DNA of 64,000 nucleotides from Undibacterium cyanobacteriorum (GTDB lineage Bacteria > Pseudomonadota > Gammaproteobacteria > Burkholderiales > Burkholderiaceae_D): assembly GCF_031326225.1 (NCBI RefSeq), contig NZ_CP133720.1:806001-870000 (forward strand), written 5' to 3'. The notes beneath the pieces are model-generated. The model was not told the DNA's origin. It searched no databases and worked only from the letters and a program-made list of their open reading frames with translations. Positions 33,959-43,222 of this stretch are shown piece by piece. The translations under genes were made by a program, and so were the position numbers. The first letter of the stretch is position 1, and every line of letters starts with the position of its first letter.

Positions 33959-36463
33959 ATGCAGTACTCGTCACTCAAAAAAACTGTCCTTTCGATTGCC
34001 ATTTCCTCGCTGTTCATCAGCGCAGCGGTACAGGCCCAAACTTCCAACCAAGCGTCAAAACCAGCGGCCGATGAGAAAGCGACCGCTGTCATTGTGACGG
34101 GTACTCGGGTCGCCAATCGTTCAGTGACCGATACATCTGCACCGGTCGATGTCATTTCTGCAGAGTCTTTGCAAAATTCTGGCGTGACAGAGATCAACCA
34201 GGCACTCTCGATCGCCTTACCATCTTTGAATTTCCCCCGTCCCGGTTTAACCGATGGTACCGACACAATTCGCCCCGCGACGCTGCGTGGTTTGGGGCCA
34301 GATCAAACCTTGGTGCTGGTGAATTCGAAGCGCCGCCACGCATCTTCACTCGTCAATGTGAATGGCACGGTCGGACGCGGTACCGCTGCAGTGGATTTGA
34401 ATACGATTCCTACTTCGATCGTCAAGAATATCGAGGTGCTCCGTGATGGCGCCTCGGCGCAATATGGATCAGACGCGATTTCAGGTGTGATCAATTTGCG
34501 TCTGCGGCAAGATCGCGATGGTGGTGAAGCGACGCTCAGTTATGGGGAGCGGATTACTTCGTATGATTTCATCCCAGGCACGCCACCGACTGGAGCGACA
34601 TGGTCAGCGCCAGGCACCAGTCGCAGCCGACATGACGGTAACACGACCACCGCCAGTATCTGGAAAGGCTTCTCGTTTGGCGAAAGCGGATATGTCACGG
34701 TAGCAGCGGAACTAAAAGACCAAAAACACACCGAACGTGGTGGTTGGGATTTTCGGCAGCAGTATCCCTTGGTGAGCGGCGCGTTTGATCCCCGTGAAAA
34801 AGATTTCAATCGTTTCGACGCTTGGTATGGTGAGCCCGATTTGAAACAAGACACCGTGTTCGTGAACGCAGGTGAAACCTTGAGTGGTGGAACCAAAATT
34901 TATGCGTGGGCTAGTTATCAAAAACGGGATGCGGTATCGGCGGGTAATTTCCGCCGCGCCCTCCAAGACCAAAATATCATTTCCATTTATCCGAACGGAT
35001 TCTTGCCACAAATTGCGCCGCGTGTGGACGACTATAGTGCAACCTTCGGTACCTCTTGGTTAGCAGGTGATTGGGATATGGATGCCTCTTTGGGTTACGG
35101 CAAAAACAAAATGCAATTTGCCGTGCAAAACAGCCTGAATCGCTCGATTGGGCCGACCAGTAAAACGGCGTTCGATGCCGGTGGTTTTGCCTATGATCAA
35201 TTAGTATTTAATTTGACAGCAGTGAACTCGTTCAAAGTCGGTATGGCATCGCCATTGAGTTTTGCCACGGGCTTCGAAATGCGTCGCGAAGGCTATACTT
35301 TGACCGCTGGTGAGCCAGATTCCTATCGGTTTGGTGGTGAGAAATTAGCCAATGGTTCGCCGACCGCGCCGGGCGCACAAGTCTTCCCAGGATTTACGCC
35401 TGCTAATGCCTCGGACAATAGTCGCTCCGCCGCCGGTGTATTCGTTGACGTGGAAACCAATTTCACGAAAGAGTGGATGGCTTCTGCCGCGGCACGTGCT
35501 GAACATTATTCTGACTTCGGTAGTAACGTGACTGGGAAGCTGACTAGCCGCTACAATTTCAGCAAAGAGTTTGCTCTGCGTGGCACGGTTCAAAATGGCT
35601 TCCGCGCGCCGTCACCACAACAGCAATTTTTCACTTCGACGGCGACCAATTTCATTAATGGCGTGCCATTTGAGATTACCACGTTCACACCAGGTTCAGC
35701 CGCCGCGATTGCACTTGGTGCCAAACCATTGGAACCAGAAAAATCAGTCAATGCTTCATTTGGTGCGGTCTTCAATTTCGGTAAATTTGGCTTAACCGTT
35801 GATGCCTACCATATCGATATTACCAATCGCATTGTTTTGTCTGAGAACCTGACTGCTACCAACGTACGGAACTATCTGACTGCGCAAGGCTTTGTTGGAA
35901 TCGGTGGTGGACGATTCTTTATTAATGGTGTCGACACGTCTACTAAGGGTTTAGATATTGTCGCCAATTATCTTGTTGTTGATCCGAGCGCCGGACGCTT
36001 TGATTTCACTTTGGCCGGTAACTTTACCAAAACGCGTGTCACCAAAGTTCCACAGACAGCGCAGCTGGCGGCCTTGTCACCCGCACCCGTACTGTTTGAT
36101 CGGATCAATGTCTTAGCGTTCGAGAAGGGGCAACCTCGCAACAAGATCAATGCAAGTGTTGACTGGAAGCTCAACGAATTCGGAGCAACATTAAGAGCGA
36201 CGCGTTATGGCGAGGTGATCGACCCAGGTACCACGCCCGCGCTCGACCAAGTGCTCTCGCCCAAGACTTTAGTCGATATGGAGTTCCGATATAGTGTCAA
36301 TAAACAATGGAAAGTCGCGGTGGGCGCCGACAACGTTTTTGATGTGTATTCTGATCCACGTCCACCTGCTTTGAACACGAACGGTGCGGCAAGTTTCTCC
36401 AATTACTCGCCATTTGGACGTTCAGGACGTTTTGTGTATGGACGTGTGACTTATACCTTCTAA
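33959..36463 (+). CDS. TonB-dependent outer-membrane receptor
   Basis: An 834-residue receptor. GGAGG lies just before the ATG (MQYSSLKKTV), and 47 upstream open codons are ignored. The signal peptide ends near AAVQAQ, the TonB-box-like ATAVIVTGTR follows, and the plug reads SAPVDVISAESLQ, LRGLGPDQTLVLVN, IEVLRDGASAQYGSDAISGVIN. The barrel ends in FVYGRVTYTF with terminal Phe. No transporter, enzyme, Fur-like box or LacI operator is visible next to it, so the cargo is unknown. It is monocistronic, ending in a terminator. Confidence 0.94.
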   Translation: MQYSSLKKTVLSIAISSLFISAAVQAQTSNQASKPAADEKATAVIVTGTRVANRSVTDTSAPVDVISAESLQNSGVTEINQALSIALPSLNFPRPGLTDGTDTIRPATLRGLGPDQTLVLVNSKRRHASSLVNVNGTVGRGTAAVDLNTIPTSIVKNIEVLRDGASAQYGSDAISGVINLRLRQDRDGGEATLSYGERITSYDFIPGTPPTGATWSAPGTSRSRHDGNTTTASIWKGFSFGESGYVTVAAELKDQKHTERGGWDFRQQYPLVSGAFDPREKDFNRFDAWYGEPDLKQDTVFVNAGETLSGGTKIYAWASYQKRDAVSAGNFRRALQDQNIISIYPNGFLPQIAPRVDDYSATFGTSWLAGDWDMDASLGYGKNKMQFAVQNSLNRSIGPTSKTAFDAGGFAYDQLVFNLTAVNSFKVGMASPLSFATGFEMRREGYTLTAGEPDSYRFGGEKLANGSPTAPGAQVFPGFTPANASDNSRSAAGVFVDVETNFTKEWMASAAARAEHYSDFGSNVTGKLTSRYNFSKEFALRGTVQNGFRAPSPQQQFFTSTATNFINGVPFEITTFTPGSAAAIALGAKPLEPEKSVNASFGAVFNFGKFGLTVDAYHIDITNRIVLSENLTATNVRNYLTAQGFVGIGGGRFFINGVDTSTKGLDIVANYLVVDPSAGRFDFTLAGNFTKTRVTKVPQTAQLAALSPAPVLFDRINVLAFEKGQPRNKINASVDWKLNEFGATLRATRYGEVIDPGTTPALDQVLSPKTLVDMEFRYSVNKQWKVAVGADNVFDVYSDPRPPALNTNGAASFSNYSPFGRSGRFVYGRVTYTF

Positions 36464-36483
36464 TCTCGCGAATTTATCGACCT

Positions 36484-36512
36484 AAAGGGATAGCGCAGCT
36501 ATCCCTTTTTTA
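36484..36512 (+). terminator. Rho-independent terminator of the second TonB receptor gene
   Basis: AAAGGGATAG pairs with CTATCCCTTT around a 5-base loop, followed by six Ts. It starts about 20 bases past the stop codon. Confidence 0.93.
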
Positions 36513-36637
36513 TTTCAGAGTCCAATAGATGCATCTACTTACAAATCAATGCTGATGTTTTTCTGGTTTTCGCATAAAATCGCAAAGCTGTTTTTTTTGC
36601 ATGCAAATGAGTTTATTTCAAACTACGGGAAACAAAG

Positions 36638-37318
36638 ATGATGAAAAAGATTTCGAGCCTTGCCTTACTGTTGGTGTGCGTTGCATTAGCGGCCTGCCAT
36701 AAGAAAAATCCAGAGTCTGCCAGTGCGAGTGTTGTAGCGAGTGAGGCCGCGAGTGCTGTAGTGGCAGCAACGCCAGCATCCACCACGCCTGAGGTTTTGA
36801 CCGAAGAACAGGAAGAGCGCAAGCGTAAACAAGAACTGCTTGATTACAGCATGATGGAAGATCAGAATCTGAACGATGCCAAAGGTCAATGGGCAGCTTC
36901 GGCGAGTGCGAGCACTTATTACGGCGAAGGAAGTAAGTCAACTTCCAATGCACCGATGAATGCAACTGGCGCTCCGAATGGTGAAACATGGAGCAACTCC
37001 CAGCAGGATATGGGTTTCGACTGGCTCGAAGTTGGCTACGCAAAACCTACCAATGCGACTGAGGTTCGGGTAGTGTTCACTGGTAGTCATGGCGTTGAGT
37101 CTGTGACGAAAATGGAATTGCAAGATACTGATGGTAAATGGAACACGGTGTGGTCTGGTGTAAGTGATCAGAAGTATGAGCGTCGTGGTCCACGCAGCTG
37201 GTTCGTTCGTAAATTTGATAAGACTGCGTATAAAGTCAAAGCCGTGAAATTGACTTTTGCGAACAATGTCTCACGTGGCTACAAAGAGGTTGATGCGGTA
37301 CAGATCGTCGGCGAGTAA
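36638..37318 (+). CDS. Lipoprotein with discoidin (F5/8 type C)-like domain
   Basis: A 226-residue lipoprotein. The signal peptide ends in a lipobox (ALAAC, Cys at residue 19-20 depending on which of two adjacent ATGs is used). Then come an Ala/Ser/Val-rich linker and a charged helix (TEEQEERKRKQELL). The C-terminal part (about 90-226: NATGAPNGETW, FDWLEVGYAKPTNATEVRVV, VSRGYKEVDAVQIVG) looks like a galactose-binding/discoidin beta-sandwich as found in carbohydrate-binding modules. Probable cell-surface or periplasmic ligand binding; function otherwise unknown. Confidence 0.78.
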   Translation: MMKKISSLALLLVCVALAACHKKNPESASASVVASEAASAVVAATPASTTPEVLTEEQEERKRKQELLDYSMMEDQNLNDAKGQWAASASASTYYGEGSKSTSNAPMNATGAPNGETWSNSQQDMGFDWLEVGYAKPTNATEVRVVFTGSHGVESVTKMELQDTDGKWNTVWSGVSDQKYERRGPRSWFVRKFDKTAYKVKAVKLTFANNVSRGYKEVDAVQIVGE

Positions 37319-37340
37319 ATTTATTCGAAGAAAATAAAAA

Positions 37341-37370
37341 ACCACCTGTTCTCAGCAGGTGGTTTTTTTT
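37341..37370. terminator. Bidirectional terminator between convergent genes
   Basis: ACCACCTG pairs with CAGGTGGT around TTCTCAG, with A-rich DNA before and eight Ts after, so it can end transcription from the lipoprotein gene and from the convergent response-regulator gene. Confidence 0.93.
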
Positions 37371-37385
37371 ATGGGCGGCTACTTT

Positions 37386-39803
37386 CTAACTTAACAGTCG
37401 ATTGAATTGCTCAATATCGACGGGCTTGCCAAACAAGAATCCTTGATAGTGGATGCAACCTTTACTTTGTAGAAGTTCCCGCTGCGCTTCCGTCTCTACG
37501 CCTTCAGCGATGACGTCGATATTCAGACTTTGCGCCATGGTGATGATGGTCCGAACGATGGTCCTGTCGCTGCTGCTATTCTCTAGATCTTGAATGAAGG
37601 ATCGATCGATTTTGAGTTGCTCTAACGGCAGGCGACGTAAGTATTGGAGTGAAGAATAGCCAGCGCCAAAGTCATCCATTGAGAACCGAATGCCAACTCT
37701 GTTGAGTTCTAACATGGTCTTGATCGTTTCTTCAACATCATCGAGGAGTAGACTTTCGGTGATTTCTAGTTTCAACAAGCTAGGGGGGATTTGGAAACGT
37801 TCGATGAGTCCAAGCAGAGAACTACAGAAGTTCTTTTGGCGGATTTGTTTGACACTCACATTGACTGCGAGTACCAAGTGTGCGGTTTTTGGGCTTGCTT
37901 GCCACGCTTGGATTTGCTGACATGCCGTTTTGAGCACCCAATGACCAATCGGAAGAATCAAGCCTGTTTCTTCTGCAATCGGAATGAAATCGCTGGGAGG
38001 AACGGAGCCCATACTTGGATGATGCCAACGTAAAAGAGCTTCTGCGCCTATCGCTTGCCGCCATACATCGACTTGCACTTGATAGTGCAATCGAAGCTCA
38101 TGTCGTTCGAGTGCGCGCTGCAATTCAGCTTCGATACTCGCGCGTTTGATGACCGACTGCTGCATTTTGGGATCGAATAAACTGAGTTGATTGCGACCAC
38201 CTCGTTTCGATTGGTACATCGCGATGTCGGCTTGTTTAATTAGCTCCTCTGCATTTTGCTCACTTCCCCGAAATAAGGTGGCACCAACACTGGGTGTGCA
38301 ACGATAGTCGTGTACGCCGAGTTGATATTCTTGATCAAGGCGGGCAATCAATTTACGTGCGACCCGCTCCGCATAATGTATTGCCTGTTCGCGATCTGGA
38401 CCGAGCTGCTCTAACATGACCATAAATTCATCACCGCCTAAGCGCGCCACCGTATCGCACTCTCTGACGCCAGCGCTGAGACGCCGAGCAACCTCTTCTA
38501 AAAGGAGGTCGCCCATGTCATGCCCGAGAGTGTCATTCAATGTTTTGAAGTCATCTAAATCGATGAAGAGCAGGGCGCTGTAATGTTGACTGCGATCTGC
38601 AGCAACCATGGCATGTTTGAGTCTATCCATGAACATGCGTCGATTCGGCAACTTTGTCAAAGAATCGTGATAAGCCAAATAAACGAGTTGTTTTTCAGTG
38701 GCACGAATCGCGCTTAAATCGGAGATGGTATGAACGAACTGTATCGCATTACCATCGTCGTCGCGCACCACGCAGATTTGTTGGAGCGCGTTGAAGACGC
38801 GCCCATCGTGACACTTGCAGATGCCTTCATTGCTCCATGTGCCATTCGGTGTTTTTGCCACGCTCGTGTAGTCTGGATCGTTTTCTTGGCGAACGATCAA
38901 AAATTCCTCTGGAATGCGCCCCTCGATGTCGGCCAGTTCATAACCGGTCAAATTGCGAAAGGCCGGATTAACTGAGGTGATGCGCCCACCCGCGTCCAGT
39001 ATCATGATGCCTTCCGCGATCGTGCTATACACTACGCTGGCTTGCCGCAGTTTGTTTTCAATATCTTTGCGGATGCTGATATCGCGCATAGCGCCGACGA
39101 TCACATTTGAACCATCGAAGCGATCACGGCGATTGCCATACAGCTCTATCCACGCGTAATTGCCAGTATGACGTTGCGCGCGAAAATGCACGTGGAAAAA
39201 ACCGGCTCTTTGAAAAGCCGATTGCACGCGTGCTCGATCTTCAATATGGATGGCCTCTAGCATGGATTCCATCTTCGTATTTTGGGGAATGAGCAAGCCA
39301 CCACACAAGCGTTCAAATTGAATATCGCCTTTGATGTTATCGATAGCCGATTCCCATTCCCAAATTCCTAGCTCACTGGCCTCTAAAGCGATTGACAAAC
39401 GTTCTTCTGAGCGCGCCAAAGCGGCTTCGCTATCATGCCTTGAGCGCGCCACTTGCAGCGCTGCATACAGTTCTTTTGCATGATACGGTTTCATGAGGTA
39501 GCCAAAGGGTCTGCTGGCGGCTGCACGGTTGACAGTTTTCTCGTCAACATAAGCGGTGAGGAATACGACGGGGATTTTCCATCCATGGTAAATCGCGCTA
39601 CAGGCTTCGATGCCGTCGATTTTGCCTTGCAGATGAATATCCATCATCACCAAGCTAGGATTGAAGTTGATCACAGATTCAATGGCTTCTTCAAAACACT
39701 CGCTAATGGAAACCACCTCATGTCCCATCTCTTCGAGAGTGTGCTGGAGGTCTAGTGCGACGACCGGTTCGTCTTCTACAATGAGAATGCGTTCACTGAG
39801 CAT
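37386..39803 (-). CDS. Response regulator with PAS, GGDEF and EAL domains
   Basis: An 805-residue cytoplasmic signalling protein. The receiver domain (1-125) has phospho-acceptor Asp55 in LVMMDIHL and the conserved Lys in YLMKPY. Two PAS-type regions follow (about 135-390), then a GGDEF domain with intact GGDEF (ARLGGDEFMVML) and an EAL domain (GAEALLRWHHP, LEITESLLLDD, DDFGAGYSSL) with catalytic motifs kept. It may make or degrade c-di-GMP depending on phosphorylation. Its start overlaps by 11 bases the end of an upstream histidine kinase gene, so the kinase is the likely cognate partner. Confidence 0.94.
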   Translation of the reverse strand: MLSERILIVEDEPVVALDLQHTLEEMGHEVVSISECFEEAIESVINFNPSLVMMDIHLQGKIDGIEACSAIYHGWKIPVVFLTAYVDEKTVNRAAASRPFGYLMKPYHAKELYAALQVARSRHDSEAALARSEERLSIALEASELGIWEWESAIDNIKGDIQFERLCGGLLIPQNTKMESMLEAIHIEDRARVQSAFQRAGFFHVHFRAQRHTGNYAWIELYGNRRDRFDGSNVIVGAMRDISIRKDIENKLRQASVVYSTIAEGIMILDAGGRITSVNPAFRNLTGYELADIEGRIPEEFLIVRQENDPDYTSVAKTPNGTWSNEGICKCHDGRVFNALQQICVVRDDDGNAIQFVHTISDLSAIRATEKQLVYLAYHDSLTKLPNRRMFMDRLKHAMVAADRSQHYSALLFIDLDDFKTLNDTLGHDMGDLLLEEVARRLSAGVRECDTVARLGGDEFMVMLEQLGPDREQAIHYAERVARKLIARLDQEYQLGVHDYRCTPSVGATLFRGSEQNAEELIKQADIAMYQSKRGGRNQLSLFDPKMQQSVIKRASIEAELQRALERHELRLHYQVQVDVWRQAIGAEALLRWHHPSMGSVPPSDFIPIAEETGLILPIGHWVLKTACQQIQAWQASPKTAHLVLAVNVSVKQIRQKNFCSSLLGLIERFQIPPSLLKLEITESLLLDDVEETIKTMLELNRVGIRFSMDDFGAGYSSLQYLRRLPLEQLKIDRSFIQDLENSSSDRTIVRTIITMAQSLNIDVIAEGVETEAQRELLQSKGCIHYQGFLFGKPVDIEQFNRLLS

Positions 39804-41610
39804 AATGATGCTCCTCTATCTGGAGTGGGACGTCGAAAAAGAAACGGGAACCATGGGCTGAGCTTGAATGTTGAAAGCGCGCATGGATTTGTTTGGCAAA
39901 CATAGGTACGAGTTGAGTGCCCAAACCAGATCGGCTCTGCCAACTGAAATTGTGAGGTAGTCCAATTCCATCGTCACTGACGCTAAGTTGGAAACGTGTG
40001 TTGCCAAGATTTTGTAGGCTGACAGTAATGTGGCCGGGTTTGCCATCTTGGAAAGCATGCTTGTAGGCATTCAAAATCAATTCCGACACAATCAAACCGC
40101 AAGGGATGGCGCGCTGTACATCGATTTTAATGGGCAAAAGCGGCGGTACGAATTCGATAGAGATCTGACTTCTTACATCATCATAGCTGGCTCGCGATAA
40201 GGTCGCGAGCTGCGAGAGATATAGGCCGAGATCAATTTCCGCCATGTTCTCTGATTCATACAAGAGCTGATGTACCAAGGCCATGGCACGCACGCGGGTC
40301 TGGCACTCAGCAAATGCAGTCGCGACTTCTGGATTGGCTTTTCGCGCTTGCATATTCAATAAACTTGCAACGATTTGCAGATTATTCTTCACTCGATGGT
40401 GGACTTCATGCAGGAGCGCGGTCTTGTCTTCGACTGCTTGTGTGAGTTGTCGTTTTTGCCGATTAGGTACGCTGATGTCGCGCGCTAATTTACAGGCGCC
40501 AATAACTTGGCCTTCCTGATCGCGTAATGGGGAAATCGTGACTGATACTTCTACTTCGCTCCCATCATTGCGCAAACGCGTGGTATCGAATGGCGGTACA
40601 TGTTCCCCGCGCGCGATCTTGGTCATGAGTTCTTCTTCCTCATGCAGTCGATGCGGGGGAAATATTTTGGCGATGTTGGTCCCTATCATGTCTTGTTCGG
40701 CATAGCCAAGCAGACGCGTTGCAGCGGGATTCCACGCCGTGATTTCACCTCTGAGAGTCTTGGTGATGATGGCGTCATCAGATGACAAAATAATCGATCT
40801 AAATAACTCCTCTGATTTTTGCAGTGCTTCCTCACTCTGGTGGCGTTGTGTAATGTCAGTGGCTGAAGGGATGAGGTGAGTGATACGACCTTCGGCATCA
40901 CGCAGCGGGGCTAACATAAAGTCAAGCCACATCAGCGTTCCGCCTGCCATTTGTACTTGGATATCCCTCCGTATAATGGTGCCGTCAAGGCAAGCCTCGA
41001 TATCTTTTTGAAATTGCTCTTGTGATGCCTTGCTGTGCGCAAACCAATAGGTCTCCCAAACTTTTTTTCCAACCACATCTTCCAATGTGAGACCGCCCGC
41101 CTCGAGCGGGGCTCGGTTCGCGCTGGTGAGAGTGCCGTCGAGTTCAAGGACCCCAACAAAAGTGAACAGATTGTCGAGTACGCGAAGGAGTCGGTATTGA
41201 CTCTCTTCAAGGAGCTTTTGCGTGACCGGATCGCATTTGGAATCTTCGATAATACCGATGATTCCTATGGTTTCTTGTTTGTTGTTTTTCCACGGGTAAT
41301 AAGATGCGATGCGATGCAGAGTAGAACCGTCAATGAGCGTTTGTTTGCTAATGATTTCTTGGTTCAATAAGGGGATGCCATGGTCCAATACAAACTGCAA
41401 TTTGGGTTCGATGATGGGTGCAGCGTGTGGTAAGTATTCGACTAAGCGTTTCCCCAATTGATCTGACTTACTTAATTTGTTATTGCGTGCATGACGCTCG
41501 TTGATAAAACGTAAGCGGAAGTCACGATCCAAAACCACAATCCCGATCGGAATTTGGTCGATCAGGCTGGTGACTAAGGTTTCAAGTTCATCAAACATGA
41601 GCACTTGCAT
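39793..41610 (-). CDS. PAS-containing histidine kinase, HisKA_2 type
   Basis: A soluble kinase of about 605 residues with three or so PAS domains (VLDRDFRLRFINERHA, VGVLELDGTLTSANRA, GEITAWNPAATRLLGYAEQD) followed by a HisKA_2 dimerisation domain. Its H-box is LHEVHHRVKNNLQIVASLL near residue 400, and a HATPase domain (SDDGIGLPHNF, SGLGTQLV) follows. No membrane helix is seen, so it senses a cytoplasmic signal. The start is uncertain: I use the ATG reading MQVLMFDE; a TTG 12 codons upstream is also open. It overlaps the downstream response-regulator gene, forming a two-gene unit. Confidence 0.9.
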   Translation of the reverse strand: MQVLMFDELETLVTSLIDQIPIGIVVLDRDFRLRFINERHARNNKLSKSDQLGKRLVEYLPHAAPIIEPKLQFVLDHGIPLLNQEIISKQTLIDGSTLHRIASYYPWKNNKQETIGIIGIIEDSKCDPVTQKLLEESQYRLLRVLDNLFTFVGVLELDGTLTSANRAPLEAGGLTLEDVVGKKVWETYWFAHSKASQEQFQKDIEACLDGTIIRRDIQVQMAGGTLMWLDFMLAPLRDAEGRITHLIPSATDITQRHQSEEALQKSEELFRSIILSSDDAIITKTLRGEITAWNPAATRLLGYAEQDMIGTNIAKIFPPHRLHEEEELMTKIARGEHVPPFDTTRLRNDGSEVEVSVTISPLRDQEGQVIGACKLARDISVPNRQKRQLTQAVEDKTALLHEVHHRVKNNLQIVASLLNMQARKANPEVATAFAECQTRVRAMALVHQLLYESENMAEIDLGLYLSQLATLSRASYDDVRSQISIEFVPPLLPIKIDVQRAIPCGLIVSELILNAYKHAFQDGKPGHITVSLQNLGNTRFQLSVSDDGIGLPHNFSWQSRSGLGTQLVPMFAKQIHARFQHSSSAHGSRFFFDVPLQIEEHHYAQ

Positions 41611-41944
41611 GCGAGTAGCTTTCTTTAGACCGTACAGCTGAAACAAATCAGAAATAGTGAGTTCGAGCTTGCTACAAAATTGCCGTGAGGAACTGTTGCA
41701 GTGTAATCTGCTTTACTTCATTCGCCAATCAGATTTTTGTAGGTCAAACTGCATAAATCTAACTTTGTCGCTTTTGACTAAAAATCTTAAAAATCAAGTA
41801 TTTACATGTAAAAAGTTTGAGTTGAAATGGACTCATTTTCTGATATGTAGTTGGGGGGGGCGGGTGCCCGAGAAGCTGGGTTAAGCATGGCTCGCGAAGG
41901 TATAATGCGAGCTTCTTTTTTAATTAACTCAAGTTGTACGAATC
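41611..41944. other. Divergent intergenic region before arsC
   Basis: About 330 bases between the kinase gene and arsC. It holds a G-rich run (eight or more consecutive G, about 41849-41858) and a TATAAT box near 41900 followed by ATGCGAG, a possible arsC -10. No good -35 is seen. No ArsR operator or arsR gene is present. Confidence 0.4.
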
Positions 41945-42376
41945 ATGATTACGATCTATCACAATCCGAAATGCGGAACTTCACGCAATACCTTGGCCTT
42001 GATACGCAATGCTGGTATCGAGCCACATATCGTGGAATATCTTAAGACGCCACTTAGCATGTCTGAATTGGAAGAATTGGTCGCTCAAATCGGCGTGCCA
42101 GTCAGAGAAATAATGCGCAAGAAAGAATCGCAATATGTGGAACTTCAACTTGATGATGCAAAGTGGACGCCTTCCGAGCTTATCGAATTCATGGTGCAAC
42201 ATCCGATTCTGATGAATCGCCCTATCGTGAAGACAAGCAGAGGAACACGTTTGTGTCGTCCATCCGAGGAAGTATTAGATTTATTAGACATGTTGAATGC
42301 ACCGCAACGCGGCGCATTCACAAAAGAGGATGGTGAAAAAGTGATTGATGAAAAAGGCCAGCGCATCATGCGCTGA
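41945..42376 (+). CDS. arsC: Glutaredoxin-dependent arsenate reductase (ArsC family)
   Basis: A 143-residue ArsC with the active-site Cys10 in NPKCGTSRN and the three Arg-type anion ligands in the expected regions (REIMRKKE, NRPIV, GTRLCRPSE). It reduces arsenate to arsenite in the cytoplasm using glutathione and glutaredoxin. It stands alone; no arsB, acr3 or arsR is adjacent, so arsenite export must be encoded elsewhere, or the protein is a housekeeping ArsC/Spx-family reductase. Confidence 0.92.
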   Translation: MITIYHNPKCGTSRNTLALIRNAGIEPHIVEYLKTPLSMSELEELVAQIGVPVREIMRKKESQYVELQLDDAKWTPSELIEFMVQHPILMNRPIVKTSRGTRLCRPSEEVLDLLDMLNAPQRGAFTKEDGEKVIDEKGQRIMR

Positions 42377-42413
42377 ACCCTCAGATTAAAAACGTCAATG
42401 AACTCGAAGTCTG

Positions 42414-42953
42414 TTATTTCTTATGGGCTTCGGTCTCAGCTTTCGGTGGTGTGAGTCGTGCATGAATGGATGACACCTCCATCACGGCAGCGCTTCCATA
42501 CCACTGGTGGTATTCGGCCACCATTTCGCCTTTCTGAATTACTGGATCGGTATTGGTAAGTTCACGTGCTTCATCAATACTCGCGACAGCAAAGATGAAT
42601 AGGCCACGCCATCCATCTTTGCCATCAAACGGCCCTGCGAGTACTAATTTTCCTGCTTTCGCGAGTGTTTGCATATTGGCGAAATGACCAGAGAACATCT
42701 CATCGCGCTCTTTACCTGGCGCGACTTTGTTCGGGCCGCTCTTCAATACCACTAAAACATACGAGCGCATTCCCATTTGATCGGCGCCTAAACGTTTTGC
42801 TAGTGCCGCATCGAAGCTTGGTTCGGTATTTAGCTTTTCCAAACCTTGTGCTAATGCGTGAGGAGTCGCGATGCTGAACGTTATGGCTGTGAGTAAAATT
42901 CTGAATACAAATGTGTATACAGCGTCGAAGAAGGGCATGATGAGTGTTTTCAT
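42414..42953 (-). CDS. Exported YciI-like protein
   Basis: A 179-residue protein with an N-terminal signal peptide (FRILLTAITFSIATPHALAQ) and a YciI-type ferredoxin-like domain (SYVLVVLKSGPNK, MFSGHFANMQTLAKAGKLVLAGPF, GLFIFAVASIDEAREL, DPVIQKGEMVAEYHQWYG). YciI proteins are small enzymes or stress proteins of unclear reaction; a secreted form is less usual. It is convergent with arsC, 37 bases away. Confidence 0.85.
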   Translation of the reverse strand: MKTLIMPFFDAVYTFVFRILLTAITFSIATPHALAQGLEKLNTEPSFDAALAKRLGADQMGMRSYVLVVLKSGPNKVAPGKERDEMFSGHFANMQTLAKAGKLVLAGPFDGKDGWRGLFIFAVASIDEARELTNTDPVIQKGEMVAEYHQWYGSAAVMEVSSIHARLTPPKAETEAHKK

Positions 42954-43222
42954 TGGTGTCGAAATTTGCTTGAATGAGAAGTCTAGGGGGCAAGTAGAAT
43001 CGTGCCATCACCTTTTGTGATAGTACAACATTGGGCTTAGGCTACAACATGATAGCAAGGGTGTTGTCACTTGAGGGAGGTGTGGTTTTGTACGCACATT
43101 CCATTGCTTAAATGTTTACTTAGCATCGATTCATGTCGTCAAAACGTAGGAAAGTGTTCGCTTGTGTTGCAAAATAGGAGTCCTAAGACCTAACGCTGCT
43201 TGGCAAACTTCAGGAGGCCATA

